A DNA stretch of 64,000 nucleotides, from assembly GCA_019914945.1 (NCBI GenBank), contig CM034099.1, forward strand, positions 22,594,704 to 22,658,703. Reading direction: 5' to 3'. Source of the stretch: Typha latifolia. Its lineage: Eukaryota > Streptophyta > Magnoliopsida > Poales > Typhaceae. The notes under the pieces were generated by a model, which saw only the letters and a program-made list of their open reading frames with translations, did no database searches and had not been told where the DNA came from. Below, one piece after another: positions 25,737 through 36,028 of this stretch. The stretch's first letter is position 1. The number at the start of each line of letters is the position of its first letter. The position numbers were made by a program, and so were the translations under genes.

Positions 25737-27082
25737 TCAGTCCCATTTGTTCCTGACTATATTGTTGTGTCTAAACTCAAAGGTCAACGCATAGCTCCCA
25801 TCCATTCTCTTGAACACAAACCTCTCCACCAACACATAACACCTATATTTCTTCCACAAATTTGACCCTCCGTATTCCTCCACCTTCTCCACCACCTCAT
25901 CGCTTTCAACCCACCCTGCTCTACTCTCCTCCCATCTCATTCTCTCCCATACAACCAGACTCAACCCAACTCTTTCCCCGTTGGAACTCATCACATTCTT
26001 AAACCAAACAAACCCATCAGCTTGGCCTTCTTGAACTGCTTCTTGCCCATCCAAGAGAACTCTTTTGCTTCGAGTGGTAGCTTTCAGTTGAACAACCTTT
26101 GCATCCCCATGTAAATTGTCGAGCACGTACACCTCCTCCCAGGATCGATCCAAACTCACCTCATAAAACGTGGCCTTGCTCATCTGTTCTTTTAAGCTCC
26201 TCGCCTCCTTCACGAAGACGAAGGGGCAGTACCACTTTCCGATGGAGGATATCGGGAAGTCCAATTCGGGAAGACGCGAACGAAGAGCGTCGTTGAGTCC
26301 CGCAGCCTCACCTAAGTTGTAGTCCTTGGGCTGAGACGCGTGAAGTTTCCAATATTTCTTCCTAAATATGGTTGGAGGGAAGCCGTCGGAAGCTACCGAC
26401 TTGGCGGTGAATCTGCCTTTATGGCTTATAATCTCCATGCGTTGGTAGACATCTCTGTGATCAAACACCTTCGGCTGCACATCGTTTATGCACCGGCAAA
26501 AGCAGCATGTGCTCATCTCCTCCTCCGTAGAACATGTGTACACTTTCCTGAGAATTCAATTAATTCAACAATATATTATATTTTTCATTGTAATTAACAC
26601 ATTCGCTATTGTTAGGCTAATTGGAAACTTCCAAATTTCAAGGCAATTTTTTGTTTAATTACCATAGGAAGGTAAGTAGTAGGTTGCTTAGTTTCAATTA
26701 AAATCTATTTTGAATTTTGAATAAGAGTTTGCAAAGTAGGAGATGCTTACCCTTTCTTCCTTCCTTTGGCGACGACAACGTAATATTGATTGGACGACAG
26801 TGGCTTATCTAAGACAGGGATGAAGTAGGCAACAGCAGTGTAGTGTCTACTATTCTCGCCTTGTTGCTCCGAGTATGAAACCGTGAGGATCTTGTTTTGA
26901 GGGAACGGGAGATCGCGAACTCTCGTGTCTTTGCAGAATCCCCAACAGCAGGTAGTCTCAACGTCGGGCTCATCTTCTTTGACGACGAGATGACCGGCCG
27001 CGGAGGAGGAATCCTTAGGAGGCAGCTGGGAGGAGGCCTCAGCTTGGCTTTTGAAGATGGACAGTGGCTTTGTTGCATACAT
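25737..27082 (-). CDS. DUF1262 family protein
   Basis: Exons 27082-26751 and 26547-25737 give 380 residues. The family hallmarks are present: MYATKPLSIFK at the N-terminus, a Leu-Pro region, GHLVVKDE-like and RVRDLPFPQNK blocks, the FRKKYWKLHASQPKDYNLGEA region and a WxxV/WxxYxCYVLVERF C-terminal block. DUF1262 proteins occur in plant genomes as small clusters; I know of no established biochemical role, and some members respond to pathogens or stress. No signal peptide or membrane helix is visible. The start codon is followed at once (on the plus strand) by a CTTT repeat, which is therefore the leader. A broken second copy lies at 31926-32598, each copy next to a strictosidine synthase-like gene. 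Confidence 0.88.
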
Positions 27083-27124
27083 TTCTTTCCTTCCTTCTTT
27101 CTTTCTTTCTTTCTTTCTTTCTTT
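27083..27124. repeat. (CTTT)n/(CCTT)n microsatellite directly upstream of the DUF1262 start
   Basis: A tetranucleotide tract touching the start codon of the DUF1262 gene. At the same position of the duplicated copy there is a CT dinucleotide tract instead. Confidence 0.9.
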
Positions 27125-28084
27125 TGTTAACTCTCCGATCTTTGTTAAAGGAATTGAATTGATGGAGACGAAGATGCTATTAATAACGGCTGACGGAGAC
27201 TTCGTCCATGAACATCGATCTCATGAAGTTTCCTGTGGTGATTAGTTTACAATTCGTCGTTTTCTAATAAATAACTTGGCCCGGAAGTTTCGTGTGATGA
27301 TTAGTCGACTGTGAGACGTTTTCTAAACAACTTGGCAATGAAGTATCCTGTGAAGATTAGTCAACTGCGAGGAGAGCAAAGTCAAATGGTACGTTTTTTC
27401 TATTCTTAAAGTGCTAGGTGTTTGATCAAACACCATCGGAAAAGTCAACAGGCAACAAAAGCAAAACCACACTGATCGCATATACAAAAACTCATGTAAA
27501 TTAATAGCTCGAATCACCAACCAGATACGTACATATATAGACTACAATCTACCATAGGACCATATATGCCTCATTATTTTTTGGAATTAATAGTTCTCAT
27601 TTGGTCCTACCTTTAGCCCTCTTAGAATAATATCAATTCTAAAATAAATATTCATTATTTTTTTAAATGAGTTCTTTATTCCAGTTTAGTTGACTTTATT
27701 GACACGGTTCAGATGTGCATAGTATGAAGCTTCCTGCGATGATCCGGTTGACTTTATCCACATGGTGCACATTGTACGTAGTTGGAGCTAGGCATCCATG
27801 GTGGTGTCACGTAACGTATTCACCACAAAGAGTGCGCTTGATTGCTAGTTTAATCAAATGACTTATTTCAGTAATGTAATTTAAAAGAAACAGTTAAAGA
27901 AGAAAAGACTGAAGTTAATTTCAACAGATAAAAGAAGTCACTGTTCTAATTTATGTTTGCAGTATCAAAACATTAAAATTGAAAGTTTTCTTAAACACCC
28001 CCTAACCTAATCCTAACATTTAAGCACAAATTTAAAGTAATTAAGCAGACTGTTGTTGAGACAAAATGATGCAGCTGAGCTCTG
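27125..28084. other. intergenic, part of the duplicated block
   Basis: Holds the DUF1262 promoter side and the 3' flank of SSL1. Sequence at 27690-27850 (with GTTGACTTTA, GGTGCACATTGTA and GTGTCACGTAACGTATTCAC) recurs at about 32655-32775, evidence that flanking DNA was duplicated with the genes. Confidence 0.6.
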
Positions 28085-29776
28085 TTAAGCTTTGTAAACA
28101 CCAATGTACGACATCTCCACGGAGCCGAACCATAGCGTCCCATCTCTTTCTTGGACCTCACTTAGGGACGTAGAAGTATCTCCGTCCAAAATCTCCAAGA
28201 CTTTCCCCTCCTTGCTCAACCTCAACGCCACCGGATTGTCCAACGCCGAGCTGGAGGTCAATCCATTGGGCTGAACCTTCTTCCCGATTGCCACCCAAAA
28301 CTCGCCTCTCGAGTTCCTCTTGATGTTATCTGGGTATCCGGGCAAATCTGCGAAGTGTTCAAGTTGTCCAGTTTTGGGACCTTGGAGCCAGTACTTGAGG
28401 ATCCTGCACGGCGTGCTCTCGGCGACGAGGAGGTAGGTGTTGTCGTCGCTAATGGCGACGCCGTTGGGGTACACGAGGTTCTTCTTTAGGACTGTTACTT
28501 TTTTGGTCTGGGGCTCGTACTTCATAAGCCTCCCTGTGGCATCTCCGGAGATCACCACCAATGCATTCTCACTGTCGAAGTGTCGATCGAGATAAAAAAA
28601 ATAAATAAATTAATTAATATTCAAAGGAATTTGCCTAGAAAGAGGAAATTCTTAAAACAAATCAAAGTTTAAAGAAGGCTGACCTGAGATGTTAAGATCT
28701 TTTGTACTACAGTGAACACGACAATAATACGACGGTTGGAATTTCCATGTCATCATAAAACTAGTCCTCTCAAACTTTCTTTTTAATCTAATACATTTTA
28801 AAACTTAAATATAAAACTAATTTTATATTTACTGCAAAAAAATAAAACTAGCTATAAATAAAAGTCTCTGTCTATCTATATGATCTTAAGATTAAGAAAC
28901 AGTATATTATCTATATATGTCCAACTACTTTTTTTTTTTGCGCATATACTTTTAAATGTTGTAAATATAAAAGGATAAAAGTATATGATGTATTATAGTT
29001 TTCATATATTTGCTTAGTTAAAGTTATCTTTGTCCTCAAAGATAACTTGAAAGACCTACTTTTTAGGTTATACAAGTAATTAAAAATAAATAAAAACCGC
29101 AATATGTATGTATAGGAGTCGATTACCTCCTGTGAAAATACGTGCTGCTATCGGTGAAGTACACCACCCCGGTCTCTTGATCGATATCGAGTCCGTTTGT
29201 GAACCTGAAAGGCACTCCCTCGGCACTAGATGCAAGCTCGCTCATCAAACCTCCACTTGGTCCAACCTTGAAGAGCCCAAAGTAGGCATCTGCGACATAG
29301 AGATCGCCGGTCTTGTTGTGGAATCGCAACCCCAATGGCCTCCCACACCTGCTCTCCAAGAGGACATTGTTGTACACTCCACATTCTGCATTGCTGCTCG
29401 TAGAGAAAAAAATATTTAATTTGACCCATAAAGGTAGGTCATGCAACTTAATATCTTAACTTCTTTATTGATCGAGGGTACTTATCTTATAAAATAAATA
29501 TTACCTGTGTCTAGAGTTAAAGGCAAACTCAGCCCAGCCTACGTCTTTCCCTTGCCACTTGAGGATCTTGCCATTAGAGACACCGGTGTAAGGCCCCTCG
29601 CCGAAGTTGTCGAAGGCGAGGCTCTCCGGCCCAGATACGGAGTTAAGTTCGATCTTGTCGATGCTCTGTAGCTTGTCAATAGCCTTTGTTTCATAACTAA
29701 AAACCAAGGGAGGAGGAGGGAGAAGAAGAAGTAGGAGCACTACGGAGAGGAGACAAGTCAAGCGCTTTACTTCCAT
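28085..29776 (-). CDS. strictosidine synthase-like protein, copy 1 (SSL1)
   Basis: Exons 29776-29505, 29393-29127 and 28571-28085 give 341 residues. An N-terminal signal peptide (about residues 1-27, a Leu run ending near FSYE) is followed by the six-bladed propeller landmarks: GPESLAFDNFGEGPYTGVSNGKILKW, the GRPLGLRF...LYVADAYFGLFKV block, VYFTDSST, SGDATGRLMKY and YPNGVAISDDNTYLLVAE...GYPDNIKRNSRGEFWVAI. Plant SSL proteins are secreted or vacuolar. Most, unlike true strictosidine synthase, are not known to make strictosidine, and this lineage resembles SSL10/12 types, so no reaction is assigned. A potential N-glycosylation site is NKT in the second exon. The gene appears intact. Its paralogue SSL2 has identical exon lengths. 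Confidence 0.9.
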
Positions 29777-29824
29777 CGTTCTAACTACAAGGAAACGTCT
29801 ACACTTCCAAAGAGTTTATTTAAG

Positions 29825-29833
29825 CTTATATAG
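29825..29833 (-). promoter_or_regulatory. TATA box of SSL1
   Basis: CTATATAAG on the minus strand, about 50 bp before the start codon; SSL2 has a TATA-like sequence at the same distance. Confidence 0.6.
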
Positions 29834-30068
29834 ATAAGAGGTTTAGTTGTAGATGGTTACGGTTAAATTCTATCTAAACCTTATCACCCTTATCTAAATA
29901 TATACGGATGAAAGTTAAGTTCTGATTTGTGTGGTTGTAATAAATTTATAATCATAATCCAAGGACAATAATAATTACTCTCTTTTCTTTTGTTAAGATT
30001 TGTTTTTTTAATTTTTATATGTGATTGTAATAGATATGATCAAGTTTGAACTATAAGTTTATTTGATT

Positions 30069-30173
30069 CTTTATCTTTATAGGAGATAAACTTCAATTTA
30101 AATTTGATTCTCTTTATCTCTATCTTGTTATTAAATTTGAGTTTAAATTAATCTTAAACTAATAAAAGATATA
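30069..30173. repeat. direct repeat, copy A (105 bp)
   Basis: Starts TCTTTATCTTTATAGGAG. Identical by eye to 30410-30514, 341 bp away. A diverged third version lies at about 35430-35535 upstream of SSL2. Confidence 0.9.
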
Positions 30174-30409
30174 TAATTAAAAAATATTAATATGATCGAG
30201 ATCGACAAACTAGTTAGTGAATTGATACTTTTACCATCAATATTTATCAATAAGGAGATCTATATTTTGTTTATCTAAATGATACAAGCTTAGGCCGAGG
30301 ATGGAACGGATTCAAATTGGGCCTAGTTGACCCCATCCCTGGCCCAAGGAGTAACACTAACCTAAGCCGAATATTTTGAACCACTAATATGGTGTTTATT
30401 TCATGGAAT

Positions 30410-30514
30410 CTTTATCTTTATAGGAGATAAACTTCAATTTAAATTTGATTCTCTTTATCTCTATCTTGTTATTAAATTTGAGTTTAAATTAATCTTAAAC
30501 TAATAAAAGATATA
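30410..30514. repeat. direct repeat, copy B (105 bp)
   Basis: Identical by eye to 30069-30173. The lack of differences means the duplication or conversion is recent. Confidence 0.9.
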
Positions 30515-31925
30515 TATAAATAATTAATAAATATTTTTATTCTCATTGTTTATATCTTTTATTTGATAAATTACTAAGCTAATATAATTATCAAAATATA
30601 AAAGAAAAGATATACATATAAATATAATTTTTAAAATTTAAAATAATATATACATAAATTGCAAAAAAAAGAGTATCTATATTTAAAAAAAAACGTAATC
30701 ATCTATAGAACCGGTATTGAAAAAGAGCTCGTACTTTCGTTGATACATGACGTAACTAGAAGAAAAAAATACGTCATAAATTTGTAATTTGCTCTGAAAG
30801 TAGAAGTTGTACTGCCTGTCAACGTATCTCGAGGCCCTGCAACTAGTGGTGTTAAAATAAACTAGCGGCAGGAGATCAAACTCGATTTAATTTAGTTTAA
30901 GTTGAGTCAAGCTTGAGTCATATTTTAAGGTTTGATTTGTATTTTAAGCCGAGCTTAAGTTTGAGCCTTATTTTAAGGCTCGACTCGACCAGCTCGTTTA
31001 AATCTAATATTTATTAATATTATTACGTATTATTATATATTATATATAAATATATTAATAATTATTACATCTTGCTATTATTATTCTATTCTTATCTAAT
31101 TCTAACCCTAAATTTAATAAAAACTCTCAACAAACTAACACTCAATCTACTTATTTTTTTTCCCTCCTCTTCTTCCTTCACCTCCTCGTCTAACCACCCC
31201 ATAGTCGCCTCCTTCACCTCCTCATCCGACCTCATTGTACTCCATCAACAAGCTGCCACTACATTCTCCTCTTCATTTGGCCCCCTCCTCTTTTGGCCTC
31301 TTCTGCCTCATTCTCCTCTAATCAAGCACGAACTCAAGTCGACTTGGTCTGTTGAATCGAGCCTAAATATTTTTGGACAGCTCAAAATTAATTTTAAACC
31401 GACTCTAGCTCAAGCTCGACTCATTTACATCACTATCTTATATATATATATGATTTATTTTATGAATAATTTATAAGTCAATTTTTAATTAATAAACGGC
31501 CTTGGAACAAGTCCAATATATCACGCTGTAATTTATTGAGCACGCATTACAATACCTTCACATAATATCATGTGATTAAAGGCAAATGCTTTTTCTTTTT
31601 CAAACAATGTAGCAGTTCAATATGATCTTTAAAGACATCAAAATAATCAAATTAAAAAATGTAGATGTTGAAGATTCATGTAAAATTAGAAGTTCATGTA
31701 ATAAATTTATATATCCCATGATCAATTATTTTCCGGGTAATATGATAGAGATCTACAAACAAGTTAGTGATTTGATACTCTTACGATATTCTTTTACCAT
31801 CAATTTTTCTTTTTATCAATTTCCGGGTGATCTTTATTTTGTTTATCTATATGACTTAGGCTTAGCCCATGGAGGATATATTCTCTTATTGTAGATAGAA
31901 GACCTGTGGTGTCACGTAACCATCC

Positions 31926-32597
31926 CCCAGCCCAAGGGGCAGTACCACTTTCCGATGGAGGATATTGGGAAGTCCAATTCGGGAAGAGGCGAAAGAAGAG
32001 CGTCGATCGTTGAGTCCCGAAGCCTCACCTAAGTAGTAGTTCTTGGGCTGAGAGGAGTGGAGTTTCCAATATTTCTTCCTAAATATGGATGGAGGGGAAG
32101 CCATCGGAAGCTATGGACTTGGCGGTGAATCTGCATGCCTTTATGAGATCTCTGTGATCAAACACCTTCGGCTGCACGTCATTTATGCACCGGCGAATTA
32201 AAGCAGCATGTGCTCATCTCTTCCTCCGACGAACATGTGGACACTTTCCTGGGAATCCAATCCAATTTGAATTTTGAATACTGGCATAGATAAATAATTA
32301 AGAAAGTTCTTAGTTTGCTTAATTTTTCTAAAGCTAATATTTGTTTACCTCATGAGGTTCCACGTAGAGTTGCGAAGTAACATAAGCTTTTCGAAGACAG
32401 GGATCTTGTTTGAGGGAAAGGAAGATCGCGAACTCTCATGCCATCTCAGCAGCATCTCGAAAGGAACGAGGACTCGACGTCTCGGATTTGTCTTCGTCGA
32501 CGACGAGATAGCCGGAGGAGGAATTCTTAGGAGGCATCTGGGAGGGAGGAAGCCACAGGTTGGCTTTCGAAGATGGATAATGGCTTTGTTGCATACA

Positions 32598-32598
<1 letters not shown>
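31926..32598 (-). pseudogene. truncated DUF1262 copy
   Basis: Minus-strand remnant of the gene at 25737-27082. The second-exon part matches from the GKWYCPF region back through FRKKYWKLHSSQPKNYYLGEASGLND, then a shortened piece covering the start of that exon (ending near 32250). The first exon is reduced to scattered blocks between about 32380 and 32598, including the start-codon region ATGTATGCAACAAAGCC. The C-terminal third of the protein is absent: similarity stops at about 31926, at a junction with upstream-block sequence. There are deletions and frameshifts throughout. It sits at the same relative position to SSL2 as the intact gene does to SSL1. Confidence 0.88.

Positions 32599-32599
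<1 letters not shown>

Positions 32600-32630
<31 letters not shown>
32600..32630. repeat. (CT)n microsatellite upstream of the DUF1262 remnant
   Basis: CT dinucleotide tract touching the old start codon, replacing the CTTT tract found in the intact copy. Confidence 0.93.
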
Positions 32631-32633
<3 letters not shown>

Positions 32634-32639
32634 ATGTAA

Positions 32640-33041
32640 TGGTATTATGTGAACCGGTTTAGTTGACTTTACACGGTATGAAGCTTCCTGTAATGATCAG
32701 GTTGACTTTATGAATATGGTGCACATTGTAGTTGGAGCTAGGCCTCCATAGTGGTGTCCCGTAACGTATTCACACTAAGAATTTGTTTGATTTCTAGTTT
32801 AATCAAATTAATAACTTATTTCAATAAAGTATTTTTTTTTTTAAAGTCAATAGATAAAGAAGTTATTTTCCTAATATATTTTTGCAACCATACGATAAAA
32901 CTGAAAAAAGAAATTCTTAAACACTCCCTAACCTAAGCCTAATTTTAAAGTAAGCAGAGAACGGATTCGCTGTTTCTCCACTGAGGCCCACTATTGCTGT
33001 TGTAAAGACAAAATGATGCATATAATTAAAGGTGAGCTTAG
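32640..33041. other. intergenic, duplicated 3' flank of SSL2
   Basis: About 120 bp (32655-32775) match 27690-27850, after which the sequence is A+T-rich. No gene seen. Confidence 0.6.
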
Positions 33042-35053
33042 TTAAGCTTTGTAAACACCAACATACGGCATCTCCACGGAGCCCAACCACAGCGTCCCAT
33101 CTCTTTCTTCCACCTCACTTATGGACGTAGAAATATCTCCGTCCAAAATCTCCAAGACTTTCCCCTCCTTGCTCAATCTCAAAGCCACCGGATTGTCCAA
33201 CGCCGAGCTGGAGGTCAATCCATTGAGCTGAACCTTCTTCTGGATTGCCACCCAAAACTCGCCTCTCGAGTTCCTCTTGATGTTATCTGGGTATCCGGGT
33301 AACTCGGCGAAGAGTTCAAACTCTCCAGTTTTGGGACCTCGGAGCCAGTACTTGAGGATCCTGCACGGCGAGCTCTCGGCGACGAGGAGGTAGGTGTTGT
33401 CGTCGCTAATGGCGACGCCGTTGGGGAAGGCGAGGTTCTTCTTTAGGACTGTTACTTGTTTTGTCTGGGGCTCGTACTTCAGAAGCCTCCCTGTGGCATC
33501 TCCGGAGAGCACTACCAATATGTGCTCACTGTCGATCGAGAGAAAACAACAAAAAGATGCAAACAAGATTAAGGTATTTCTATTATTAATTTGTTTGAGA
33601 ACTATCTATACAAACACAAGAGTAGAGTAAATAAAAGATTTTCAAAGGGCATACATACATACATAAGAGTAATAAAGTACTAGTATAAGGTGTAAGACAA
33701 GCATGCATTTGGCCAGGAAGAGGTCGAATAGAATTGTCTCCAAGGAGTCGTTCGTCGGTGAGTAGACGTAGACGTAGAACGGTAGAAGCGAGGAAATTAA
33801 TTGTTCAAAGAAACCGATAAAAAGGTCGGCTGACAGAGGGAACGTGGAAACAAATTAAATGTGACGTGATGTTAAGATCTTTTGTACTGCAGTGAGCACG
33901 ACAATAATACGACGGTTGGAATTTCCATGCTATCAGGAGATTGACCGAGTTTTTAACCAAAACTAGTCCTCTCAAACTTTCTTTTTAGTCTATTACACTT
34001 TAAACTAGCAATATAAGTCGTTGTCTATCTATATGATCTAAGATTAAGAAATAGTATTATATATGCCCAACCTTTTTTTTGCACATAAACTTTTAAAAAG
34101 CCTCTTTTTTATTTATATGGCTATCTAAAATTTAATATTACATGTATATTTCTCAAGACATATAATTTTTACATGTATTTCTTATTAAAATCCTTATTTT
34201 TCATATAGATATTCCTTACAGTTAACTAACAGTAATATGTAGTTATAGTTTTCATATGTTGCTTAGTTAAAATTATCTGTCTTTTTTAATTTGTAACTTG
34301 AAAACTAACAGTGCATCTAAGCAAAATATCAATTTTGGAAGCCATATTTTTAAGGCTATTAGTACAGAAAAACATATACGTGTGTATGGGCGTAGATGAA
34401 CGTGTCACCTCCTATCGAAACGTGTGCTGCTATCGGTGAAGTACACCACTCCTCTCTCTTGATCAATATCAACTCCATTTGTGAACTTGAATGGTACTCC
34501 CTCGGCACTAGATGCAAGCTCACTCATCAAACCTCCATTTGGTCCAACCTTGAAGAGCCCAAAGTAGGCATCTGCGACGTAGAGATCACCAGTCTTCCTA
34601 TGGAACTGCAACCCCAATGGCCTCCCACACTTGCTCTCCAATAGAACATTGTTGAACACTGCACATTCTGCATTCCTGCTTGCAGAGAGATGATGTTTAA
34701 TTTAACCTAAAACAGGAGGTCCTGCAACTTAATATCTTAACTTCCTTATAGAGGGCACTTATCTTATAAGAATAACATTACCTGTGTCTAGAGTTAAAGG
34801 CAAACGCAACCCAACCTACGTCTTTCCCTTGCCATTTGAGGATCCTGCCATTAGAAACACCAGTGTAAGGCCCCTTGCCGAAGTTGTCGAAGGCGAGGCT
34901 CTCCGGCCCTGATATGGAGCTAAGTACGAGCTTTTCTATCTTTTGCAGCTTGTCAATAGTTTTTGTTTCATAACCAAAAGCCATGAAATGAGGAGGAAGA
35001 AGAAGAGGTAGGAGTACTAGGGAGAGTAGACAAGTAAAGTGCTTTACTTCCAT
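33042..35053 (-). CDS. strictosidine synthase-like protein, copy 2 (SSL2)
   Basis: Exons 35053-34782, 34675-34409 and 33528-33042 give 341 residues. Exon lengths (272, 267 and 487 nt) and phases are identical to SSL1. All propeller blocks are present: GPESLAFDNFGKGPYTGVSN, GRPLGLQFHRKTGDLYVADA, VYFTDSSTRF, SGDATGRLLKYEP, GYPDNIKRNSRGEFWVAI. The signal peptide is diverged (ends near MAFGYE). Intron 2 (880 bp) is longer than in SSL1 (555 bp) owing to an insertion-like stretch around 33700-33850 and more A+T-rich DNA. Substitutions are mostly conservative, so both copies look under selection. The NKT glycosylation site of SSL1 is RKT here. The likely role is as for SSL1; the reaction is unknown. 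Confidence 0.9.
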
Positions 35054-35101
35054 GGTCTTAGTATTGTTGTGTTCAACTGCAACGAGTACACTTCCCGAGA
35101 G

Positions 35102-35110
35102 TTTATATAA
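35102..35110 (-). promoter_or_regulatory. TATA box of SSL2
   Basis: TTATATAAA on the minus strand, about 50 bp before the start codon, matching the spacing in SSL1. Confidence 0.55.
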
Positions 35111-35602
35111 ACTTATATGGATGAGAGAGATCGCATTATTGCCTCATTTTTGTTCTTTCTATTCAGAGACGGTTGAGCCTTAAATGGTGACACCTACCAA
35201 GTTCTATCCTTTATATTATTATATATATGGATGCAGAAAGTTATGATCCCATGTGGCTTCGAAGAACTTCAATACTTCCTTCTATAACTTATAATCTAAT
35301 CAAAAGGTTATAATAGTTAATTTTTATATACCGAAAAAAAAGATCTATTAGTTAAAAAGATTATAATTGTGATAGGTACGATTTAGTAATGATTATATGA
35401 GATATCAATTAATAAAAGTAATTTAAATTTAATTATTTATTTTTATGGGAGATAGATTTCAATTTAAATTTAATTCACTATCTCTATTTATTATGACATT
35501 TTAGTTTAAATTAATCTTAAATTATAGAGAGATATATATCTCTCTATAATTTAAGATTATAAGAAGTCAACAAATTAGTTGTAACAGTTGAGCTAGCTAC
35601 AG

Positions 35603-35606
<4 letters not shown>

Positions 35607-35645
<39 letters not shown>
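35607..35645. repeat. (AT)n microsatellite
   Basis: About 39 bp of AT dinucleotides upstream of SSL2. Confidence 0.95.
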
Positions 35646-35647
<2 letters not shown>

Positions 35648-35974
35648 CTAGAGAGAGAAAGTTGATAGACTGTTCATATCTAAACTCAAGCGTTAAAAAA
35701 AGAATAGAATAGACGGCAGCTGGGAGACAATAACTTAAATGATTTGAGTCTCTATGCAAGCCATGGAGTTGATAGTTTCTTCTTAAATGCATGCTAGTTT
35801 CTTCTTCGTCATTCAATCCATCCAGTCGACAGGAACGTAGGCAACCAGATAAAGATTGCTTTATAGAAAAAACTATTTTGCTTGCTATATGACGTAACTA
35901 GAAAGAAGTCAAGAACATACATTTGCTCTGGACTTGCAACTTGGACGCCTCTCATCTTATCTGCAGATGCAACT

Positions 35975-35977
<3 letters not shown>

Positions 35978-36024
<47 letters not shown>
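35978..36024. repeat. (AT)n microsatellite
   Basis: About 47 bp of AT dinucleotides; able to fold on itself. Confidence 0.95.

Positions 36025-36028
<4 letters not shown>

Larger units (their letters stand above)
29834..31925. other. intergenic, duplicated and repeat-rich
   Basis: Contains a 105-bp direct repeat pair, an element-like tract with GAGCTTGAG/AGCTCGACTC words (30860-31430), and blocks shared with the region upstream of SSL2 (for example GTAGCAGTTCAATATGATC at about 31610 and 36150). No gene recognised. Confidence 0.6.
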
